Assembly (NCBI GenBank): GCA_012032475.1
Contig: JAAUSY010000008.1
Coordinates: 1-48,808, forward strand
Reading direction: 5' to 3'
From: Chloroflexaceae bacterium
GTDB taxonomy: Bacteria > Chloroflexota > Chloroflexia > Chloroflexales > Chloroflexaceae
Length of the DNA stretch: 48,808 bases
A model generated the notes under the pieces. That model worked only from the letters and a program-made list of their open reading frames with translations. It searched no databases and was not told the DNA's origin. The position numbers and the translations under genes are program-made. Of the stretch, positions 23,124-31,449 are shown one piece after another; within the stretch, counting starts at the first letter, position 1, and every line of letters starts with the position of its first letter.

Positions 23124-25526
23124 CTATACCTCCGGCCTCGGCAGCCCCAGCAGGTCGGCCACCAGCGGCAGCACGGCCCGGGCCCGCTCCTCGTCCAGGT
23201 CGGAGGGTGTTCCCATTCCAGGTCGTGGAGAAACCCCTCTGGCCTCCCCGCGGCGCACCCGCTCCCCCAGGCTGCGGCGTTCGGGAGCTTCGAACGTCGC
23301 AAAGGTGCGGCGCAGCAGAGGGAGTATCTGCGTGAAGGTATCTCCTGCCAGCGCCGTCACCCACCCGTCGAGCACCTGCCAGAGCGTGGTATCGTGGACG
23401 AGCAAGGCCCCGCTCCCACGAATGAAGCCTTCGATCCAGGCAGCAGCATAGGCCGGCTCGTTTGCCAGCGAGAGCGATAACCCCATCCGGCGGGCGGCCT
23501 CGTCGTGGTCGAAAACGCGCTGGTCGAGCAGCAGGCGCACGCAGCGCCCGGCTATCATCCCGTGCATGCCCTGCTGGTTGGCAAGCTGTGTCAGGACCGC
23601 CTGCCACTGCGCCAGGTGCTCCGGGTGCTGAAGCATGGTTATCACGTCGTTGGTCGCCACAAGGAGCTTGAACATCGCGGCGGCTGCCTCGTCATTGAGC
23701 GACGAACACGCCCCCGGCAGCCCGATGCAGATGCGCACCACCAGGCCGTTCACCACATGCCCGACCGCGGTGGTGTCGGTCTTGCGCACATCGCCATAGC
23801 GCAGGACATTGGCAAGCCCCGGCAGGGTCCTCATCATCTGAACGACATCGCTGGTCAGGGCGGCCTGGTTTTCCAGGCACTGCGTGATGTAGGGGACCGC
23901 GTCCGGAAGGTGCGCCAGGAGCACCTGCTCAATCAGGTTGCCCAGAGCAGACAGGTCGGCGCGGGTTGCTTCGTCGCAGGTGCGGGCAGTGGCAGCCGCC
24001 AGGATGGTGTTGCCCCACCGGCCCGCCTCAATGAGCCGTACCGCCAGTTCGGGCTGCCACTGCACCCGCCAGAGTTCGTGGAAGGTGCCCTTGCCCCCAC
24101 CGCTGCGCTGAAGGGTGCCCCATTCAACGCCGAGCAGCAGCAGACGGTGCAGCAGGTGGCTGCGTTCCAGGTCGGTGGGCTTGCGCAGGTCCAGGTCATA
24201 GTCTTTCCAGTCGCTGGTGGGCGGCAGCCTGAGCCGCTTTTGCTCGCGGGACAGGTCTTGCTGGAGCGGCACCATGGGCGTTTCGTCCGGGACGGCCCCA
24301 AGTACGTTGCCCACAATGAGCTGCCGGTGGACCAGCCGCAGCGGCAGGTCCGTATCGAAGCAGAACACGCCAAGGGCCGCTTCGTTCATCTCCGGCAGGC
24401 CGGGCAGCGGGCAGTCGCGCAGGGCCGCCAGGGCTTCGGCCAGCCGCACCGCCTCAATGACATGCGCCGATGAAGCGTCCAGACCCTCACTGCGCAGCAG
24501 ACGTGCCACCCGCGTCATCCAGTGGATGGCAACCTCGGTGGGGGTGTGGTTGGCAAGGGCAGAGGTGAAGAGGTGGTGATACCAACCCGGCGACTCGACC
24601 CCGGCCCCATAGCCGCTGTAGGAGGAAATACGGTCATAGGTCCAGGGTATCCAGGTTGCCTGGACCTTCGTTCTGGGCAGCCCCTTGAGCAATTCGTTGT
24701 CATCTTTCGCCGGGGGCATATCCGCCAGAGCCGGGGCGTGCCAGGCTCCGCACACCACAGCAATCCGCTCGAACCCCTCTTTCTGCGCCTGTCGAATCGT
24801 CTTGCGCATAAACGCCTCGCGCTGCGCCTCGTGCCGCGCCTCGGCAGTGTCGTCAAGCGGGGGAATTTCCGCACGAGCCGCGGTCATCGCCTCAAGGATG
24901 GCCTCGAACACCCCGGCGCTGTTCTGGCGCTGCTCCACCATATGCTCCCACCAGCGTTCGCCGTCGCTGTAGCCTGCCGCCTGAGCCAGAAAACCAAGCG
25001 GGTCGGCACGAGGGTCGGGGACGGGGAACTGGAAATCGGGGGGGAGGGGTTGGGGGTCAGCTTCGCCCTGCCCATCGTCCGTCGCGGCCGGCTCCTCGGC
25101 CTGCTCCGGTGCTTGCGCCTGGGCTTCCTCTGGCATCGCTTCTGGCGGCTCTTCCTGGCTTGCCCGACGGCGAGCCTCCTGGACAGCCTCCGCAAGCTGG
25201 TGCGCCTGGGGCAGGTCCATAAACCGCACCGGGATATTGCTGGTCAACCCGTAGTGGATGGCCTGCCATTCGGGGGAAAAGATGGCAAAGGGGTAGTAGA
25301 CCGACAGGTTCGGCGTTTCGGGTACGTAGATGAGGAGCGCCACCGGCGGCTGCATCTGCGGGTGGGCCAGCAGCGGCAGCACCTCCGCTGCATCGGGCGG
25401 CCCCTCAACGAGCAGAATATCCGGGCGCATGGCTTCCAGTGCCTTGCGGAGGCTCTGCGCCGAGCCGGGGCCGTGGTGCCGGATGCCGAAGATATGCGGT
25501 GCAGCAGCAGAAGCGGATGGCGACAT
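23124..25526 (-). CDS. DUF5682-type protein with TraB/ChaN-like N-terminal domain
   Basis: An 800-residue protein. The N-terminal domain has TraB/TIKI/EreA-like motifs: GIRHHGPGSAQSL (14-26, paired His), LLVEGPPDA (38-46), ERWWEHM (190-196), REAFMRKTI (235-243) and VVCGAWHAPAL (257-267, final His). These could form a metal-dependent hydrolase site. A Glu/Pro/Gln-rich insert (about 120-165) interrupts the domain. The C-terminal about 480 residues are mostly helical with no motif I know. From memory this architecture is DUF5682, and it co-occurs with VWA, MoxR, DUF5691 and SWIM genes. The ATG at 25526 sits two bases after the MoxR stop with GGGAGG upstream. Function not established; a protease- or esterase-like activity delivered by the MoxR-VWA machine is conjecture. 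Confidence 0.75.
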   Translation of the reverse strand: MSPSASAAAPHIFGIRHHGPGSAQSLRKALEAMRPDILLVEGPPDAAEVLPLLAHPQMQPPVALLIYVPETPNLSVYYPFAIFSPEWQAIHYGLTSNIPVRFMDLPQAHQLAEAVQEARRRASQEEPPEAMPEEAQAQAPEQAEEPAATDDGQGEADPQPLPPDFQFPVPDPRADPLGFLAQAAGYSDGERWWEHMVEQRQNSAGVFEAILEAMTAARAEIPPLDDTAEARHEAQREAFMRKTIRQAQKEGFERIAVVCGAWHAPALADMPPAKDDNELLKGLPRTKVQATWIPWTYDRISSYSGYGAGVESPGWYHHLFTSALANHTPTEVAIHWMTRVARLLRSEGLDASSAHVIEAVRLAEALAALRDCPLPGLPEMNEAALGVFCFDTDLPLRLVHRQLIVGNVLGAVPDETPMVPLQQDLSREQKRLRLPPTSDWKDYDLDLRKPTDLERSHLLHRLLLLGVEWGTLQRSGGGKGTFHELWRVQWQPELAVRLIEAGRWGNTILAAATARTCDEATRADLSALGNLIEQVLLAHLPDAVPYITQCLENQAALTSDVVQMMRTLPGLANVLRYGDVRKTDTTAVGHVVNGLVVRICIGLPGACSSLNDEAAAAMFKLLVATNDVITMLQHPEHLAQWQAVLTQLANQQGMHGMIAGRCVRLLLDQRVFDHDEAARRMGLSLSLANEPAYAAAWIEGFIRGSGALLVHDTTLWQVLDGWVTALAGDTFTQILPLLRRTFATFEAPERRSLGERVRRGEARGVSPRPGMGTPSDLDEERARAVLPLVADLLGLPRPEV

Positions 25527-25528
25527 GC

Positions 25529-26608
25529 TCACACAACCTCCCGGCACGCCCGGTACAGGTCCTTCCACCCTTTGCGCTCCTTGACCACCGTTTCGAGATA
25601 CTCCAGCCAGACCACGCGGTCCTGCACCGGATCTTTGACTACCGCCCCCGTCAGGCCAGACGCCACGTCGTGAGATTGCATGCGCCCATCGCCAAAGTGC
25701 GCCGCCAGCGATAGTCCATTGTTGACGACGGAAATGGCCTCGGCGGTGCTCAGGGTACTGCTCGGAGACTTGAGCTTCGTTTTGCCATCTGCGGTGACGC
25801 CCTCGCGCAGTTCGCGGAAAATCTGCACCACGCGGCGGATTTCCTCCAGCGCCGGTGGCTCCGCCGGTAGCTCCAGCATGCGTCCCAGGCTCTCAACCCG
25901 CCGCCGCACAATCTCCACCTCTTCTTCGGCACTGGCCGGCAGCGGCAGCACCACGGTGTTGAACCGCCGCTTGAGGGCGCTCGACAGGTCGTTGACACCG
26001 CGGTCGCGGTCGTTCGCCGTGGCAATGAGGTTGAACCCCTTGCGGGCCTGCATCTCGCTGTTCAGTTCCGGAATGGGCAGCGTCTTTTCTGAGAGCACCG
26101 TAATCAGCGTGTCCTGAACATCAGCAGGCACGCGGGTCAGTTCTTCCAGGCGGGCAATGCCGCCGCCTTCCATCGCCCGCATAATCGGACTGGGCACCAG
26201 CGCCGCAGGGGAGGGGCCTTCTGCCAGCAGGCGGGCGTAGTTCCAGCCATAACGGATGGCCTCCTCGCTGGTGCCTGCGGTCCCCTGCACCAGCATGGTC
26301 GAATCGCCCGAAATGGCCGCGGCCAGGTGCTCCGACACCCAGCTTTTGGCGGTGCCAGGCACGCCAAGCAGCAGCAGCGCCCGGTCCGTTGCCAGTGTTG
26401 CAATGGCAATTTCAATCAGACGGCGGTTGCCGATATACTTGGGCGACACCGTGAAACCGTTGTCCAGTTTGCCGCCCATCAGGTAGGTCATCACGGCCCA
26501 GGGCGAGAGTTTCCAACTTGGGGGGCGCGAGCGCGCATCAACCTCGGTCAGCACCGCCAGTTCTTCAGCAAATTGCTGCTCGGCGTGTTCCCGGAGCAGG
26601 GTGGTCAT
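25529..26608 (-). CDS. MoxR-family AAA+ ATPase
   Basis: A 359-residue AAA+ ATPase. Walker A is GVPGTAKS (82-89). The Walker B region reads IARLEELTRVPADVQ (151-165), where the usual Asp-Glu is Leu-Glu (RLEE), an oddity worth noting. Sensor 1 is IATANDRDRGVNDLSSAL (about 195-212), followed by a KRRF arginine cluster. The layout fits MoxR ATPases, which remodel proteins with VWA partners. Its ATG overlaps the DUF5691 stop by four bases and its stop is two bases before the DUF5682 ATG, so these proteins are made in step. It is the motor of the cassette. Confidence 0.88.
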   Translation of the reverse strand: MTTLLREHAEQQFAEELAVLTEVDARSRPPSWKLSPWAVMTYLMGGKLDNGFTVSPKYIGNRRLIEIAIATLATDRALLLLGVPGTAKSWVSEHLAAAISGDSTMLVQGTAGTSEEAIRYGWNYARLLAEGPSPAALVPSPIMRAMEGGGIARLEELTRVPADVQDTLITVLSEKTLPIPELNSEMQARKGFNLIATANDRDRGVNDLSSALKRRFNTVVLPLPASAEEEVEIVRRRVESLGRMLELPAEPPALEEIRRVVQIFRELREGVTADGKTKLKSPSSTLSTAEAISVVNNGLSLAAHFGDGRMQSHDVASGLTGAVVKDPVQDRVVWLEYLETVVKERKGWKDLYRACREVV

Positions 26609-28176
26609 TGGGCAAACTCCTTCAGCATCTCAGAGCGAAAATTGAGGATATCAACCATCTGCTTGACCCCATCTTCCCAGTAGTCCCAGTACTTCGCATG
26701 CGCCGGCCACCCCCGCCCAACTTCGCTCACAAACTCCGGGGGCAGGCGCAGCGCAAATTCCTTCAGCGACTCCCGAAATGTCCAGAGGGCCAGCCGGGTC
26801 GAAGATGATGGGTTCTCATCGGCGGTGATGCGCTGGTACAGGCTCTCCAGCACCTTCTGCGCCAGGGTGTGCCCCCACGGTTTCTCATACCGGGTCAGGA
26901 GGGGCATAGCCGGGTGCTTGCCGTGGAGCGGCTGCGCTTCTTCCTCCAACAGGCGGATCATCGCCGGCTCTGCCTGTTCCTGCGGCAGGCAATCAATCAA
27001 CACCTTGATGTGACCGTAGGAATCTTTGCGCTTGAGAAAGACCGGCAGCAGCGCTTCCAGAAAGGCCGTATCCTCTGCTCGTTTCGCGGCCCGGAACCAC
27101 GCATCAAGCAGCGTCTCCGCCTCTTCGCTCTTCAAGGCCACCTTCAGCAGCTCCGCGGGTGCAAGGTTCCACTGCTGATACCAGTGCGCCGGCGGCACCA
27201 GGCCAAGCATCTGACCGAGCCACCAGGTCTTCTGCCCGACCTTGATATGCCTGGGAACATCGGGGATGATGCCATCGCGCACCATTTCCGGGTCGCACGC
27301 ATCGGGCAGGGTCACTTCGAGGCTCTTCTTGACGATTTTGCGCCGGAACTGGAGCAGCAGGGCCACGCGTTCTCGCATCCGCTGGCTCAACCGCGAATCG
27401 GGCAGCCCTGCCAGGAAATTGACAGCCATCGCACGGACCTCTTTGCTGCGGTCGTCCAGCACGCCTTCGAGGAACGGTTCATCGTCCATGCTCAGCCCCG
27501 CGGCCAGTTCTTCGAGAAAGCGCTTGCGGTCGTCGGCCTTTTCGGTCTTCCAGGTTGCGCTGAGCAGCTCGCGGGACCGGGCCGGGTTGACACGGCGCAG
27601 CCGTTGCAGCAAGGCCAGGCGGGTTGCCGCGTTGCTCGTTTCCCACACCTCCTCGCTGGTCGTATCACCCTGCACCTCTTGCTGGACCGCCGCATACTCC
27701 CAGTCCGGGTTGTGCGCGGCCAGCCAGCGCCCCCGTTCGCCCAGGACCGACACCATCGCATCGCGCAGGGCCGGTTTCTTCTGCCCGGCCTCCAGCAGAG
27801 AGACCAGGTGCTCTTCGGGGACACGTTGCCCGGCGGCAGCCGCAGCAGCGAGCCACTCCGACAGGACCTCCTGATAGGTTCCCCGCAGCATCAGGGCGAG
27901 GTGCTGCGCGGCCCGCGGGGTGCAGCGAGGCGCGTGGTCAGGAGGGCACGGCGCAAAAGAGGGGAAATCACTGGTTAGCGGGCGCTGCCCGGCCTGCCGG
28001 TAGAGCACCGCCGCGGCGGCGGCGCTGAGCAACGCGTGCTCCTGGTTGGATGGATCGAGGCCGGCCAGCAGCGTGGTCAGCGGGTCGCCGGGGAGAGGAA
28101 GACGAAGCGGCTGCCGCCCTGTCCCCACCAGCGCCGTGACTGTCAATTCGTGCCAGAATGTTGATGGCTCGGACAT
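26605..28176 (-). CDS. DUF5691-type helical (HEAT-like) repeat protein
   Basis: A 523-residue all-alpha protein. The N-terminal segment (WHELTVTALVGTGRQPLRLP) and the string LLEAGQKKPALRDAMVSVLG followed by RGRWLAAHNPDW recall the family I know as DUF5691. The middle contains HEAT-like repeats (KEVRAMAVNFLAGLPDS, SRLSQRMRERVALLLQ). No catalytic motif is visible, so a scaffold or adaptor role is plausible. It overlaps the MoxR gene by four bases and follows the SWIM gene by about 53 bp. Its start has GGAG eight bases upstream. Family name recalled, not searched. Confidence 0.72.
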   Translation of the reverse strand: MSEPSTFWHELTVTALVGTGRQPLRLPLPGDPLTTLLAGLDPSNQEHALLSAAAAAVLYRQAGQRPLTSDFPSFAPCPPDHAPRCTPRAAQHLALMLRGTYQEVLSEWLAAAAAAGQRVPEEHLVSLLEAGQKKPALRDAMVSVLGERGRWLAAHNPDWEYAAVQQEVQGDTTSEEVWETSNAATRLALLQRLRRVNPARSRELLSATWKTEKADDRKRFLEELAAGLSMDDEPFLEGVLDDRSKEVRAMAVNFLAGLPDSRLSQRMRERVALLLQFRRKIVKKSLEVTLPDACDPEMVRDGIIPDVPRHIKVGQKTWWLGQMLGLVPPAHWYQQWNLAPAELLKVALKSEEAETLLDAWFRAAKRAEDTAFLEALLPVFLKRKDSYGHIKVLIDCLPQEQAEPAMIRLLEEEAQPLHGKHPAMPLLTRYEKPWGHTLAQKVLESLYQRITADENPSSSTRLALWTFRESLKEFALRLPPEFVSEVGRGWPAHAKYWDYWEDGVKQMVDILNFRSEMLKEFAQ

Positions 28177-28219
28177 CTCCTCGCTCCGTCCAGCTTATCC
28201 AGAGGTAGGTGACAGCAAC

Positions 28220-28233
28220 TCGTCGCTCGTCAC
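28220..28233 (-). repeat. Heptamer pair at the SWIM gene stop
   Basis: On the minus strand GTGACGA followed by GCGACGA. The stop codon of the SWIM gene (28232-28230) falls in the first copy. Confidence 0.6.
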
Positions 28234-29572
28234 TGATATCCCCCCAGCGGGGTCACCCGACCCTCCGCCCACACGCTCATCGGGGTGAGGTACTGTCCAT
28301 TCCACTCGCCTGCCAACGCCAGCGGATACCCCCCACTCAGCGCGAGTATGGGCCAGGAGTGGGCAAAACCGGGCACGAAGGTTAAGGTCCGGTGCTCCCG
28401 GTCGCGCACCCCCCATGTCTCATTATAGCACACCAGTGTCATTTCCTGCAACGCCATCGGGAAGCGCTCCATCCATGGGTTGTTCGCCAGCACCGCCGCA
28501 TAGGCCGCGGTTGCCGCGGCAATGTCGGGGTACCCGAACACCGCGGTTGGCTCCATCGGCCCTGGTGGGGTGTCGGAGAGCTTCACCAGCGCCCGCAGCG
28601 AGGCAGCACCGGGGTAGAACACCACCTCGGCATCAAGCAGCGTCCCCGCAATCAGGCCACTGGAAAGCGGCTGCCGGCCATAGGCAAAGCTCAACACCAG
28701 CGCCGGTCGCCGGTGTTCCTGCCCCCACAACCAGGTCCGCCGCGTCTTCAGGTTGTCTTCCTCCTCCACCGAACCCCCCAGAACCAGCCAGCGGTCGTGC
28801 ATCCCCGGTTGCGCCAACACCTCCTCTTCCTTGAGCGCAATGCCAATGGCAGCGCGGATATCGGCCTGGGTCTCCGGGGGCAGCCGGTCGAGCCGCTGGT
28901 AGCCCTCAATCAGCAGATGTATCTTGCCCAGTTGCTCCAGCAAGCGCCCCTGCCATCCCTCGCCCGACCCCTCGATGCCGTTCAGGTTGCGCAGCAGGCG
29001 GGCAACACCGGGAGCCTGAGCATCCACCAGGCGGGCCGCCTGCTGCTGCCAGATATTCCCGCGGCTCTGCACCTGGGCCAACCCCTGACGCACCAGGTCG
29101 TAGAGCCAGCGCTCCAGTTCCTCAAGCCCGGCAGCAATACGAGCATCACGCACCCCTGCCCGCTTTGCCTGGGCTTCGGGGTCGGCCACCGCCGGGGAAC
29201 CTTGCGTCTGCTCGGCTCGTTTCCGGGCACTCTGCCTGCGCCGTTCGAGCCAGTCCGACACCCAGGACGGCATCTCCTCACCCGTCGCAAAAACCCTGGC
29301 TTGCTGGCCCGGAGCAGCATCAGGCCAAGCACATGCTTGCACGGCTGCTTGCGGCTAGGGCACGAGCAGCGATAGGCCATATTGCTTCCCGACAGGTCAA
29401 CCTGGACCTGGTAGGGCGTTTTGCCGCTGCCCTGGCACTCCCCCCAAAGGGCGTGCTCGCTGCCCCCGCACGAAACCCACGGACGCTCAACTGCCAGCTT
29501 TTGCCCGTTCTTTGCCGAATCAGCGTCCGGAGCTAGCGCGAGAATTTGCTCGGTCGTCAGGGCAAAGGCCAT
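28230..29572 (-). CDS. SWIM zinc-finger protein, frameshifted near 29293
   Basis: The gene begins at 29572 (AAGGAG six bases upstream) and encodes a SWIM finger, YRCSCPSRKQPCKHVLGL, which is CxC-x6-CxH, at about residues 67-84. After KHVLGLMLLRASKPG this frame turns into nonsense-like Arg/Cys/Trp-rich sequence, while another frame continues naturally with VFATGEEMPSWVSDWLERRR and stays open to 28230. Inserting one base at the GGGTTTTT tract (29289-29296, shown as complement) gives a 447-residue protein of the expected SWIM-family length. The rest is helical, then beta-rich (LVLGGSVEEEDN, FGYPDIAAATAAYA). SWIM domains bind DNA or protein. First gene of the cassette. The shift may be a sequencing error, a real mutation or, less likely, programmed. 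Confidence 0.75.
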
Positions 29573-29669
29573 ATCCGCTCCTTATTTGTTCACGATGTGA
29601 CAAAAACGGGCCCGTCCTGGTGAAGACACCACATTGTACCACATCCCCCCCTATCCCTGTCCCCTCGGC

Positions 29670-31190
29670 CTAGCGTGTTATCCTGAGCCACAGCCTGAGC
29701 AGAGCTTTCGGTAGGGGAGTCAGGCGGGTCAATTGATACTCGTCGGTCAGGCGGCGGATAGCCTCGGCCTGGACTGGATAGGGATGGATAACCTTGTTGA
29801 GCTTTTTCATCCCGATTTTCGCCACCATGGCGAGCGTCAGTTCGTTGATCATCTCGCCAGCGTTGCGGGACACCACCGTGGCTCCCAGAATACGGTCGCC
29901 CCCCTTCTTGACATGAATTTTCACAAACCCCGCGTCCGCGCTGTCCACCACTGCCCGGTCAATTTCCCCCAGGTCAATCTTGAACGTCGTGACCTCAATG
30001 CCTTCCTGGCGCGCCTCGTACTCATACATCCCGACATGCGCCACCTCCGGGTCGGTGAAAGTACACCAGGGAATGGTCAGGGTGCTCTGCTTGCCGTGGC
30101 CGCGGAAGAGCGCATTTTGCAGCGCAATGCGAGCAGCCGCGTCGGCAGCGTGGGTAAACTTACCGGCCATACAGACATCGCCAGCGGCATAGATATTCGG
30201 GTTGGTGGTTTGCAGGTAGTTATTCACTTCCACCCCGCCACGCGCATCATACCGCACGCCGGCGGCCTCCAGGTTCAGGCGCTCGACATTGGGAAGCCGA
30301 CCCACCCCCACCAGAATTTCATCCACCTCAACCTCACCACTCCCACCCGGCTGCTCATAGACCAGGAACTTCTTCCCATTCTGGCGGGAAACCTCGGTAA
30401 CCTTCGCGTTCAGAAAGAGGCGAATATTCTCGCGCAAAAAAGCCTGCTGCACAATATCAGCAGCATCGCGGTCTTCGCGGGTCAGGATATGGCCGGAATC
30501 GTGGAACAGTACCACCTGGCTGCCCAGTCGTTGAAACGCCTGCGCCAGTTCGCAGCCAACGGGTCCCCCGCCAATGACCGCGAGCCGTGCGGGGCGCTCG
30601 GTGAGGGAGAAGACCGTTTCGTTGGTGAGAAACCCGGCCTCCTCCAACCCCGGAATGGCGGGGCGAACTGGCCGGCTCCCCGTGGCAATCACCGCCTTCT
30701 TGAAGCGGAGCGCCTGCCCGTCAACCTCCAACCGCTCCGGGCCAAGAAACCGCGCCTCGCCAAAAAACAGGTCAACGTTGGAGGCCTGAACATGCCGCAC
30801 CGAGTTGTGGCGACTGATAGCGGCTCGCAGCTTCCGCAGGCGTTCCATCACCGCGGCAAAGTCAACCTCCGCGGGAGCCAGAGCCTGCACCCCGAAGCGC
30901 GAAGCCGTGTTGGCCGCGTGGGCCGCATGCGCCGAGCGGATCAGGCTCTTTGAGGGGACACACCCCGTATTCAGGCAGTCGCCACCGAGGAGGGAACGCT
31001 CGATAATGGCGACCTTGGCACCCAGAACGCCTGCGCCGGTAGCCGCGACGATCCCGGCCGTCCCGGCCCCGATAACGACCAGATTGTAGCGCCTGGCTGG
31101 CTGTGGGTTTTCCCATGAAGGCGGGCGCACGTTGGAAATCAGGGTGCGATTGTGAATATCGTCAGGTTGGACCATCGGGTCTTGACTCAT
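29670..31190 (-). CDS. FAD-dependent pyridine nucleotide-disulfide oxidoreductase (MerA/Lpd-like)
   Basis: A 506-residue class I flavin disulfide reductase. FAD-binding GAGTAG (41-46), redox-active disulfide C72/C77 in GGDCLNTGCVPSK, NAD(P)H site VIGGGPVGCELAQAF, second FAD motif NIYAAGDVC and the C-terminal HPYPVQAEAIRR are all present. It resembles the mercuric reductase-like group but lacks the N-terminal metal-binding domain and the C-terminal Cys pair of true MerA, and no mer genes are near, so mercury reduction is unlikely. The tail (ALLRLWLRI) is weakly hydrophobic. GGAGGG lies five bases before the ATG. A 7-1-7 palindrome overlaps its promoter, suggesting Fur/PerR-type control and a redox-stress role. 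Confidence 0.88.
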   Translation of the reverse strand: MSQDPMVQPDDIHNRTLISNVRPPSWENPQPARRYNLVVIGAGTAGIVAATGAGVLGAKVAIIERSLLGGDCLNTGCVPSKSLIRSAHAAHAANTASRFGVQALAPAEVDFAAVMERLRKLRAAISRHNSVRHVQASNVDLFFGEARFLGPERLEVDGQALRFKKAVIATGSRPVRPAIPGLEEAGFLTNETVFSLTERPARLAVIGGGPVGCELAQAFQRLGSQVVLFHDSGHILTREDRDAADIVQQAFLRENIRLFLNAKVTEVSRQNGKKFLVYEQPGGSGEVEVDEILVGVGRLPNVERLNLEAAGVRYDARGGVEVNNYLQTTNPNIYAAGDVCMAGKFTHAADAAARIALQNALFRGHGKQSTLTIPWCTFTDPEVAHVGMYEYEARQEGIEVTTFKIDLGEIDRAVVDSADAGFVKIHVKKGGDRILGATVVSRNAGEMINELTLAMVAKIGMKKLNKVIHPYPVQAEAIRRLTDEYQLTRLTPLPKALLRLWLRITR

Positions 31191-31235
31191 AGAGTCCCTC
31201 CATACCGGATAAAAACACCGACTTTCCGCTCATTC

Positions 31236-31250
31236 TATTATGCCATAATA
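31236..31250. promoter_or_regulatory. Perfect 7-1-7 palindrome (Fur/PerR-box-like operator)
   Basis: TATTATG-C-CATAATA, a 15-bp perfect dyad around one central base, the geometry typical of Fur-family operators. It covers the -10 hexamer (TATTAT, 31250-31245 minus) of the reductase promoter. Confidence 0.6.
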
Positions 31251-31273
31251 AGCAGACCATGCCACCATCCCAA
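31245..31273 (-). promoter_or_regulatory. Promoter of the disulfide reductase gene
   Basis: Minus strand: TTGGGA (31273-31268), 17-bp spacer, TATTAT (31250-31245), 54 bp before the ATG at 31190. Four of six -35 and five of six -10 bases match, at optimal spacing. The -10 lies inside the palindrome at 31236-31250. Confidence 0.5.
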
Positions 31274-31331
31274 TTTGAATGGGAGCAGGAACCTTCCAGC
31301 CACGGGTGGCCTTGACATGATATCCAGGTTA

Positions 31332-31361
31332 TGGACAATTCGCGGCAAGGTGTGCTATACT
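31332..31361 (+). promoter_or_regulatory. Sigma-A promoter of the PP2C phosphatase gene
   Basis: TGGACA (31332-31337), an 18-bp spacer and TATACT (31356-31361) preceded by TGTGC, an extended -10. It lies about 89 bp before the ATG at 31450. An isolated TTGACA at 31312-31317 has no -10 at normal distance. Confidence 0.6.
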
Positions 31362-31449
31362 CTATGCCTGAAGGGGGCAGTATCGGGGTGTCAGGGTTCA
31401 GTCCGTTAGCCCATATTCATTACCCAGGACATATGGAGCAAGACATTTC

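Noticed and set aside
29289-29296. Programmed -1 ribosomal frameshift in the SWIM gene
   Set aside because: G TTT TTG is not a good slippery heptamer and no downstream stem-loop was evident; a sequencing or real one-base deletion is simpler.
29670-31190. Mercuric reductase
   Set aside because: The core matches the MerA/Lpd superfamily, but the N-terminal heavy-metal domain and C-terminal Cys pair are absent and no other mer gene is nearby.
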